Source of the DNA: Acidobacteria bacterium UBA2994
Lineage (GTDB): Bacteria; Acidobacteriota; Vicinamibacteria; Vicinamibacterales; UBA8438
Length of the DNA stretch: 7,289 nt
Direction of reading: 5' to 3'
Assembly: GCA_002346545.1 (NCBI GenBank)
Contig: DEAA01000030.1
Location: 3,993-11,281, forward strand
Below, one piece after another: positions 1 through 5,797 of the stretch (positions are counted from its first letter, which is position 1; every line of letters begins with the position of its first letter). The translations under genes were made by a program, and so were the position numbers. The notes below the pieces were generated by a model that was not told where the DNA came from, ran no database searches, and was given only the letters and a program-made list of their open reading frames with translations.

Positions 1-1145
1 CCCGCCTCCGGCGCGGGGAGACGGTTGGCGCTCCTCCAGCCCTCCGCCCGTGCGGGTGTCTCGCGCGGCGACGCAGGGATGCCCTCGGTGCGCCACGGCC
101 GCACGGCCGCGGTGACGGGGCCCGCCTCCGTCTCCACGGTGCCGAGGAAGCCGCGCGCCGCGAGGTGCGGATCGTCGAGGGCGTCGGCCGCCGTGAGGAT
201 CATGCCGAGCGCCCACTGCCGCTCGACGGCGCGGTCGAAGATCTCGCGGCGCGTGTGGCGCGCGTACCAGGGGCCGATCTCGTCCCAAAGTTCGTGGACG
301 TGCGCCGCCCGTACGCCGCGGCGCCGGAAGCGCGAGTCCTCGATGAGGTCTTCGCGGCCGTAGATCGCGCACTGCGCCATCCAGTCGTGGATGCGGATCG
401 TGCCCGGCACCACGTAGCCGTCGGCGCAGGGAAGGGCGCCCGTCGGGTAGAGGCGCGGCGGATGCGCTCCCGCTGGCGCCGTGCGCTGCCCCGTCTGGAG
501 CCAGGCGGCGAAGGGCGCCTCCACACCGGTCGCACCGCACGCGATCCAGGCGAGGTCAAAGTGCTGGAACGCGTCCGCGTGTCGGGCCGCTAGCGCCGCG
601 ACCGCGGCGTACGCGCCGGTCAGGTACTGCGTCTGCCAGCCGGGGAAGCGCAGCGGCGCGCCATCGGGATCGCCCGTCAGGGCCATGATCCCGCACACCG
701 CCTGGGCGAGGAGCTCGTCGCCGAGCTGGCCGGGCTCGTCCGCCTCGAAGCCCCAGGCCGTGACGCTCACGAGGTGCGGCGGCCGGTCGCGCGCCTGCAG
801 TCGCGCGGGATCGAGCGGTCCACCCGCGACCTGTCGGCGGACCCGGTCGTCGAGGACGACGTCGGCCCCGTCGAGCGCGCGCTCGAGCTCGCCCTCCGAG
901 GGTGCGGCGGTGCGCTTGCCGGCGTTCAGGTGGAGGTAGAGCGGGCTCGTCCCCGGCCGGGTCGCGTCGTCCACCGCCGCCCGGCGTGCGGGATCTCCGC
1001 CCGCGGGCTCGACTTTGAGCACGTCGGCCCCGAGCATGGCGAGGAGCCGGCCGGCGTAGGGACCGGCCACGCCGGTCGCAAGCTCGAGCACGCGCAGTCC
1101 GGAGAGGGGAGCCGTCGCGGTTGCCCGCGGACTCGGCTCGTCCAC
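1..1145 (-). CDS. Family III CoA-transferase (CaiB/BaiF-like), 3' end cut by window edge
   Basis: Reading the minus strand from GTG at 1145 gives 381 codons with no stop before the window edge. Most of a roughly 400-residue family III CoA-transferase is therefore present and the C-terminus is missing. These cytoplasmic enzymes move CoA between carboxylic acids. Visible family marks are the N-terminal LSGLRVLELATGVAGPYAGR (residues 14-33), then LLAMLGADVLKVEPAGGDPAR (34-54 region), and a helix QYLTGAYAAVAAL (173-185). In formyl-CoA transferase the nucleophile is Asp169 just before such a helix; here that place is Gln173 (CAG, 627-629), so the usual acyl-anhydride mechanism is doubtful. GTG 1145 is chosen because it starts one base after the stop of the crotonase gene and no other start codon lies in frame for at least 45 bases upstream. 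A GAGGAG stretch (1165-1170) is 19 bases away, too far for a normal ribosome site, so translation probably depends on reinitiation. Third codon positions are almost all G or C. The family assignment is secure; the substrate is unknown. Confidence 0.88.
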   Translation of the reverse strand, partial: MDEPSPRATATAPLSGLRVLELATGVAGPYAGRLLAMLGADVLKVEPAGGDPARRAAVDDATRPGTSPLYLHLNAGKRTAAPSEGELERALDGADVVLDDRVRRQVAGGPLDPARLQARDRPPHLVSVTAWGFEADEPGQLGDELLAQAVCGIMALTGDPDGAPLRFPGWQTQYLTGAYAAVAALAARHADAFQHFDLAWIACGATGVEAPFAAWLQTGQRTAPAGAHPPRLYPTGALPCADGYVVPGTIRIHDWMAQCAIYGREDLIEDSRFRRRGVRAAHVHELWDEIGPWYARHTRREIFDRAVERQWALGMILTAADALDDPHLAARGFLGTVETEAGPVTAAVRPWRTEGIPASPRETPARAEGWRSANRLPAPEA

Positions 1146-1146
1146 G

Positions 1147-1956
1147 TCAGCGCTCGCGCGGGCGCTCCTCCGCGAGCGCCCGTTCGACGCCCGTGAGGCG
1201 GCGCTCGCCCTCGCCGCCCTTGCGGATCACCCCGCCCGAGGCGAGCACCATGAAGTTCGAGTGCGCGGCGTGCGCCGACGTGCGGAAGCCCATCGCGTCC
1301 TGGGCCTGGTTGATCGAGAACTTCGTCATCCGCAAGCTGAGGAGATCCTGGCTGGCGATCCGCTCCGCCATGGCGAGCGTCTCGCTCTCGAGCTCGGCCC
1401 GCGGCACGATCTTGTTCACGAAGCCGAGCTCGAGCGCCTCGTCGGCCTCGATGAACCGGTTCTCGAAGAGGACCTCCTTCGACTTCTTGATCCCGAGATC
1501 CCAGGGCGCGGTGAAGAGCTGCACGTGTGCGGGCAGGAAGCGCGCGTCCTCGGCCGCGACGATCAGATCCATGACCGACGCGACCAGGTAGCCGCCGAAG
1601 ATGCAGTAGCCCTGCACGGCGGCGATGGTCGGCTTGGGCAGGTCGCGCCAGCGGAGCGACTTCTCGACGTGGAGATCCCACGTCCGTTCGAGCTGGCCGC
1701 GCACCCCCTCCGCCCACGGCCGCCGCGTCGCGTCCTCCTTCTCTTCGGGCGTTCCGAGATCGTGTCCCGACGAGAAGTGCTCGCCTGCGCCCGCGAGCAC
1801 GACGACCCGGATCTCGTCGTCGGCGCCCGCCGCCGCGAACGCGTCGTCGAGCTCCTCAAGGAGCACCCGCGACTGCGCGTTCCGAAACTGCGGCCGGTCG
1901 AGCGTGATCCAGCCCACCCGACCCCGTCGCTCGCTGCGGATCTGGGTGTAGGTCAC
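1147..1956 (-). CDS. Crotonase-superfamily (enoyl-CoA hydratase/isomerase-like) protein
   Basis: This 269-residue protein is a normal length for the crotonase fold, which binds acyl-CoA thioesters and stabilises an enolate in an oxyanion hole. It starts TYTQIRSERRGRVGWITLDR (residues 2-21), the usual first strands. FSSGHDLG (61-68) supplies the first oxyanion-hole segment and GYCIFGGYLVAS (116-127) the second. A longer than usual, charged segment (about 69-98) lies between them. Aligned by eye to rat mitochondrial hydratase, catalytic Glu144 falls on Leu124 and Glu164 on His144, so ordinary hydration of enoyl-CoA is unlikely. The FTAPWDLGIKKSKEVLFENR stretch (148-167) replaces the usual region after the second Glu. 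The GTG start at 1956 is supported by GAGGAGG seven bases upstream. The gene ends one base before the CoA-transferase start, so the two are almost certainly co-translated and may act on the same acyl-CoA. The family is clear; the reaction is not. Confidence 0.9.
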   Translation of the reverse strand: MTYTQIRSERRGRVGWITLDRPQFRNAQSRVLLEELDDAFAAAGADDEIRVVVLAGAGEHFSSGHDLGTPEEKEDATRRPWAEGVRGQLERTWDLHVEKSLRWRDLPKPTIAAVQGYCIFGGYLVASVMDLIVAAEDARFLPAHVQLFTAPWDLGIKKSKEVLFENRFIEADEALELGFVNKIVPRAELESETLAMAERIASQDLLSLRMTKFSINQAQDAMGFRTSAHAAHSNFMVLASGGVIRKGGEGERRLTGVERALAEERPRER

Positions 1957-2079
1957 GGCACCGCCTCCTCGAAGGCTGAGGCTATCACTCCCCTCACTGC
2001 CGCGTAGGGCGAGGAACTACCCGGAGCCGAGTCGACCGGCGCTTCTCATCTTCCGGCTGTTCCCTGAATCTCTGACCGG
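1957..2079. other. Gap between the ABC transporter and acyl-CoA gene blocks
   Basis: This is the only gap in the window longer than 100 bases. Apart from the ribosome site next to the crotonase start, I see no coding potential, no convincing -35/-10 pair and no stem-loop with a T tract. A weak GCCG/CGGC pair around a GTCGACT loop is too short to call. A promoter for the crotonase pair may lie here, or the pair may be read through from the transporter genes; the sequence does not decide. Confidence 0.5.
1964..1970 (-). promoter_or_regulatory. Strong ribosome binding site of the crotonase gene
   Basis: GAGGAGG on the minus strand, seven bases before the GTG at 1956. It is the best Shine-Dalgarno match in the window and fixes a non-ATG start. 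It also suggests that this gene begins its own translational unit and is not coupled to the transporter genes upstream. Confidence 0.8.
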
Positions 2080-2877
2080 CTAGCGGCCGAGAGCGTCGGC
2101 CGGATCAGGGATGGCTGCGATCAGTCGCTGGGTATAGGGGTCCTGCGGTCGGTCACACACATCGTCCGGGCTACCACGCTCGACGATCCGCCCATGGTGC
2201 ATGACGAGCACCTCGTCGCAGAGCTGGCGCACCAGGGCGAGGTCGTGGGCGATGAACAGCATCGAGTTGTCCGCGTCGACCAAGGCACGTAGAAGCCCGG
2301 CCACGCGGTTGCCTGTCGTCACGTCGAGGGCGCTGAGGGCCTCGTCGAGGACCAGCACGCGGGGCTCACTTGCAAGGGCGCGGGCGATCGCGACCCGTTG
2401 GCGCTGGCCTCCGGATAACTCGCGGGTCGTGCGTGGCCGCAGCTCGGCGTCGAGACCGACTTGCTCCAGGAGCTCGTCGATGCGCGCGCTGTGGTCTGCT
2501 GCGTCACGATGGCCGTGCACACGTAGCGGCTCCCCGATGAGCTGCTCGGCACTGTGGCGAGGGTTGAGCGCCTGCAGCGGATCCTGGAATACCGCCTGGA
2601 TCCGCCGCCGGTAGTCGATGCCCGGATACCGCGGGAGCTCGTGGACTGCGACGCCGTCGACGGTCACCTCGCCCTCGAAGGGGACGAGCCGCAGCAGCGC
2701 ACGGGCCACGGTCGTCTTGCCCGACCCTGACTCGCCCACGATTGCCGTGATGGCACCCGACTTCAGCTCGAAGCTGATCCCGTCAACGGCGGTGAATGGC
2801 TCCGGTCGCAGCTCGGTCAGCCTTCGCCGACGCTTGAAGCGCACGGTCAGGCCATCCACGGTTGCGAGCGTGGTCAC
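2080..2877 (-). CDS. ABC transporter ATP-binding protein, DppF/OppF-like
   Basis: A cytoplasmic ATPase of 265 residues that should pair with the ATPase half of the upstream fusion protein to power import. Every nucleotide-binding motif is intact: Walker A GESGSGKT (48-55), Q-loop VFQ (96-98), signature LSGGQ (154-158), Walker B VLVLDE (174-179), D-loop SALD (182-185) and H-loop His211. The FQDPLQALNPR segment (97-107) is typical of the peptide/nickel class. The protein stops soon after DPYTQRLIAAIPDP and so lacks the cysteine-bearing C-terminal extension of many Opp/Dpp ATPases; at 265 residues it is shorter than typical OppF. The GTG start at 2877 lies inside the end of the preceding gene as a GTGA overlap, and GGGAG (2885-2889) sits seven bases upstream, so translation is probably both coupled and directly initiated. 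It is the last gene of the transporter set. Confidence 0.95.
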   Translation of the reverse strand: MTTLATVDGLTVRFKRRRRLTELRPEPFTAVDGISFELKSGAITAIVGESGSGKTTVARALLRLVPFEGEVTVDGVAVHELPRYPGIDYRRRIQAVFQDPLQALNPRHSAEQLIGEPLRVHGHRDAADHSARIDELLEQVGLDAELRPRTTRELSGGQRQRVAIARALASEPRVLVLDEALSALDVTTGNRVAGLLRALVDADNSMLFIAHDLALVRQLCDEVLVMHHGRIVERGSPDDVCDRPQDPYTQRLIAAIPDPADALGR

Positions 2878-4772
2878 GGCCCGACTCCCGGATTCCGAGT
2901 GATGCCAGCCAGCTCGAGGTCATCGGCCCGGACGCATGCCGTGAGATGACCGTTTACCTCTCGCAGAGGCGGCTCGTCCTGACGACAGACGTCCGCCGCG
3001 TGGGGGCAGCGTGGTGCGTACAGGCAACCAGCCGTCGGGACTTCAAGCGTCGTCAGGTGGTCGATCCTCGGCTCGATCCTGACACCCGGCACGTTGCGAG
3101 GCACGGACTCTAGGAGCTCCGCGGTGTAGGGATGCTGTGGTGAAGCAACCAGATCGGCCATCAGGGCCGTCTCCACGACCCGGCCCTGATACATGACGAG
3201 CGTGCGATCCGACAGCTGGGCGGCAACGCCGAGGTCGTGCGTGACCAGCACGACGGCCAGCCCTCGTTCCTCACCGAGCTGCTTCAGTAAGGCGATGGTT
3301 TCGGCCTGGATGGTCACGTCAAGGGCGGTCGTCGGTTCATCGGCCACCAGCAAGCTCGGCTCGCTCGCGAGGGCCTGGGCGATCACCACCCGCTGGGCCA
3401 TACCGCCCGAGATCTGATCCGGGCGGAGGCGAGCGACCTCTTGGGGACGGGGCAAGCCGACCGCGTTCAACAGCTCGATCGTGCGCTCGGAGATCTCGCT
3501 CCTAGACAAGCCGCCGGCACGCTTCAGCGCGTTCGTCATCTGCCGGCCCACGGTCTGCAGCGGGTTGAGGCTGGCCGCAGGCTCCTGGAAGACGACGCCG
3601 ATGTTCCTCCGCCAGCCATACTGTTCCCGTCGGCTGACGTCGAGCAGCGACAGGTCTCCGGCTGGGGTGTTGAGTGAGAGCTCTGCGGCCCCAACGTCGG
3701 CCGGCGGGGTCAGTAGACCCGCGATCGCCATGACCACGCTCGTCTTGCCGCTTCCCGACTCGCCGACGAGCGCGACCACCTCCCCCTGGTCGACGTGGAA
3801 GTTGGCGTCGAGCACCGCCGTGGTCTCGGGGTAGGAGACCGAGAGCGAGCGGACCGTGAGCACCCGACCCGGCTCCCGCACCGGCTCGGTGTGCTCGCCC
3901 TGCTTGCGGACGATGACCGGCTCGAGGTGACCTGCCGGGTGGTCGAACGACTCCCCCCGACGTCGCCGGAGCAAGGAGTCCCCGACGACGTTGATGGCCA
4001 GCACGGAGATGAAGATCGCTATACCGGGGGGTACCGATTGCCACGGGTGATTGCGGTGGACGCGTTGGGCGTCGGTCAGCATCGATCCCCAGCTCGCATC
4101 GGGGATCGGCACACCCAGCCCGAGAAAGCTCAGCCCGGCCTCGATGACGATAGCCGCGGCGAAGACAGTGGTGGCGATCACGACGAGCGGCCCACCGATG
4201 TTCGGGAGGATATGACGACCGAGGAGGTTCGGACGGCTGAGCCCGACGACGCGCGCCCCGTCGACGTAGAGACGCTCCCGCTCGGCCAGCGCCAACCCGC
4301 GCGCCAATCGCGCCACACTGGCCGAGAAAGCCAGTCCGACAGCGAGCATCGCTTGGCCTAAGCCGCTGCCGATCGCGGCGATGATGGCGATGGCCAAGAC
4401 TAGGGCAGGGATAGCGGCAACGGCATCCACGACGCGCATCACGAGCCGGTCGATCGTTCCGCCGACGAAACCCACCGTGATCCCGATCGGCACCCCGACG
4501 GCGATCGCGATGGCGGTGGCTTCGAGGCCCGCTAGGGCGGCGACGCGGGTGCCGGCGATCAACCGGCTGAGCGTGTCGCGTCCGAGGTTGTCGGTCCCAA
4601 GCCAGTGGTCGCCGTTCGGCCCTTGCAGGAGCTTCTGGAAGTCTCCGATATTGGGATCGTAGGGGGAGAGAGTCGGGCCGAACACGGCGACTCCGCCGAG
4701 CAGGATGATCAGCCCCCATGCCACTTTGACGAACGTGCTGTCGCCCTCGGTCCCGGCTAGCCGTCGCTTCAT
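2874..4772 (-). CDS. Fused ABC permease-ATPase (DppC-like domain joined to DppD-like domain)
   Basis: One 632-residue reading frame carries two subunits that are usually separate. Residues 1-270 are a DppC-type inner-membrane permease: a first membrane segment at about 15-33, the OppC-type N-terminal signature HWLGTDNLGRDTLSRLIAGT (56-75), further hydrophobic helices to about 266, and the ATPase-coupling loop around DGARVVGLSRPNLLGRHILP (171-190). A charged linker follows (about 268-302). Residues 303-632 are a DppD-type ATPase: Walker A GESGSGKT (337-344), Q-loop VFQ (394-396), signature ISGGM (454-458), Walker B LLVADEP (474-480), H-loop His512. The C-terminal oligopeptide-transporter extension has cysteines 583, 589, 596 and 613, a spacing like that of the iron-sulfur site described in mycobacterial OppD. 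The ATG at 4772 overlaps the DppB stop as ATGA and has no clear ribosome site, which points to translational coupling. Fusions of this kind are annotated in other bacteria, so a sequencing error is not needed to explain it. Confidence 0.94.
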   Translation of the reverse strand: MKRRLAGTEGDSTFVKVAWGLIILLGGVAVFGPTLSPYDPNIGDFQKLLQGPNGDHWLGTDNLGRDTLSRLIAGTRVAALAGLEATAIAIAVGVPIGITVGFVGGTIDRLVMRVVDAVAAIPALVLAIAIIAAIGSGLGQAMLAVGLAFSASVARLARGLALAERERLYVDGARVVGLSRPNLLGRHILPNIGGPLVVIATTVFAAAIVIEAGLSFLGLGVPIPDASWGSMLTDAQRVHRNHPWQSVPPGIAIFISVLAINVVGDSLLRRRRGESFDHPAGHLEPVIVRKQGEHTEPVREPGRVLTVRSLSVSYPETTAVLDANFHVDQGEVVALVGESGSGKTSVVMAIAGLLTPPADVGAAELSLNTPAGDLSLLDVSRREQYGWRRNIGVVFQEPAASLNPLQTVGRQMTNALKRAGGLSRSEISERTIELLNAVGLPRPQEVARLRPDQISGGMAQRVVIAQALASEPSLLVADEPTTALDVTIQAETIALLKQLGEERGLAVVLVTHDLGVAAQLSDRTLVMYQGRVVETALMADLVASPQHPYTAELLESVPRNVPGVRIEPRIDHLTTLEVPTAGCLYAPRCPHAADVCRQDEPPLREVNGHLTACVRADDLELAGITRNPGVGP

Positions 4773-5713
4773 GACACACGCGTCCGCGGGTCGATGATGG
4801 TGTAGGTGATGTCCAGCACCAGCTGGACGAGGGCAACTGCGACTGCGGCGACGAACACGAAGCCGAGGACGATCGGCAGGTCGCCGTTCTGGATCCCGAC
4901 GAGCACGAGGTTACCCAGGCCGGGATAGGCGAAGACGGCCTCGACCACGATTGCCCCGCCGAGGAGCGTTCCGAACAAGGTTGCGGCGCTGGTGACCACC
5001 GGGATGCAGGCATTACGCAACGCCGTCCGATACAGGATCGATCGTCGCGACAGACCGACCGCCAGCGCCGTACGGATGTAGGGCTCGTGGAGCACACGCA
5101 CGAACGCGGCCCGTGTCTGGCGGGCGATGGCCGCTGCTGCGGAGGTACCGAGCGCAATCGATGGCAGGGTGATGCTGAGCAACCAGTCCCACAAGGACTC
5201 GGTGGGGCCCGTGTACAGGGTCGCCGGGAACACGTCGTAGGGGATGGCAACGAAGGCGACGAGCAGGATACCGACCCAGAAGTTCGGCAGCGCCTGACCC
5301 GACGACGCCACGGCCGTGATCATCGCGTCAGCAGGCCGTCCGGCTCGGACACCTGCCGCGACGCCCGCGACCATACCGATGGCCACCGCAACGAACAGCC
5401 CTCCCAGCGCGAGAGAGATGGTGACCGAGAGCCGTTCAGAAATCAGCTCGGAGACCTGATCTGGTCCGTGCCAGGACTCGCCAAGGTCTCCGGTTGCCGC
5501 ATTGGCCAACCAACTGCCGTACTGGACGAGGAACGGGTCATTGACGCCGATCTCTTCGCGGTACAACTCATACGCTTCTTCGGTCGCGTCGTCGCCTAGG
5601 CGGACGACAGCCGGATCGGTCTCGGTGAGTTGGAGCAGCCAGAATGTGACGAAGCTCGCAAGGATCACCAAGGGAATGAGCGACGCAACCCTGATGAGAA
5701 TCGTACGTGTCAT
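4769..5713 (-). CDS. ABC transporter permease, DppB/OppB-like
   Basis: An inner-membrane protein of 314 residues, the normal length for DppB-type permeases of peptide/nickel importers; it should form the channel with the DppC domain of the next gene. Hydrophobic segments lie at about 8-29, 98-121, 131-157, 178-196, 235-262 and 281-302, fitting six helices. A periplasmic segment (30-95) with GDLGESWHG (75-83) follows the first helix, as usual in the family. The ATPase-coupling loop is visible as YIRTALAVGLSRRSILYR (212-229) followed by ALRNACIPVV (231-240). The protein ends DITYTIIDPRTRVS, a common family ending. The ATG at 5713 lies 84 bases after the binding-protein stop; no good Shine-Dalgarno sequence precedes it, and a 17-bp stem-loop ends 27 bases upstream, so translation may be kept low. 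The stop overlaps the fusion gene start by 4 bases. Substrate not predictable. Confidence 0.95.
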   Translation of the reverse strand: MTRTILIRVASLIPLVILASFVTFWLLQLTETDPAVVRLGDDATEEAYELYREEIGVNDPFLVQYGSWLANAATGDLGESWHGPDQVSELISERLSVTISLALGGLFVAVAIGMVAGVAAGVRAGRPADAMITAVASSGQALPNFWVGILLVAFVAIPYDVFPATLYTGPTESLWDWLLSITLPSIALGTSAAAAIARQTRAAFVRVLHEPYIRTALAVGLSRRSILYRTALRNACIPVVTSAATLFGTLLGGAIVVEAVFAYPGLGNLVLVGIQNGDLPIVLGFVFVAAVAVALVQLVLDITYTIIDPRTRVS

Positions 5714-5740
5714 GAGGTCATAGCTATTATGCCAGCGGCC

Positions 5741-5777
5741 GAGCTCCCCAGTCGACGGTTCGTCGACTGGGGAGCTC
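5741..5777 (-). promoter_or_regulatory. Perfect 17-bp intercistronic stem-loop
   Basis: Arms 5741-5757 and 5761-5777 are perfect reverse complements around a 3-base loop (5758-5760). The flanking GGCC at 5737-5740 and 5781-5784 could lengthen the stem across a 3-base bulge. In the direction of transcription it follows the binding-protein stop by 20 bases and precedes the permease ATG by 27. No T tract follows it on the minus strand, so it is not a classical intrinsic terminator. By analogy with hairpins downstream of binding-protein genes in other ABC operons, it probably protects the upstream message or stops part of transcription, giving more binding protein than permease. The structure is certain; the role is inferred. 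Confidence 0.75.
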
Positions 5778-5797
5778 TTTGGCCGGTCAGACCAAAA

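Noticed and set aside
926..1717. Minus-strand 263-codon frame spanning the crotonase and CoA-transferase genes
   Set aside because: It is a +1/-1 shadow of both genes. The correct frames give continuous family motifs and end and start one base apart at 1145-1147.
1261..2007. Plus-strand 248-codon frame opposite the crotonase gene
   Set aside because: It is antisense to a complete crotonase-family gene, its composition is that of a mirror frame, and it has no recognisable domain.
2030..2045. Short GCCG/CGGC hairpin around GTCGACT as a terminator of the transporter operon
   Set aside because: Only four base pairs with a seven-base loop and no T tract; expected by chance in such GC-rich DNA.
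3502..5250. Long 582-codon minus-strand frame across the two permease genes
   Set aside because: It lies out of frame over three well-supported domains, is rich in Arg, Pro, Ser and His in the manner of high-GC shadow frames, and shows no family motif.
5726..5731. CATAAT as a -10 promoter element for the permease gene
   Set aside because: A -35 element at the right spacing would fall inside the stem-loop and reads CGACTG, not TTGACA-like. One hexamer is not enough.
5741..5777. Stem-loop as an ordinary rho-independent terminator
   Set aside because: No T tract follows the stem on the transcribed strand, and the permease, which has no other clear promoter, lies just downstream.
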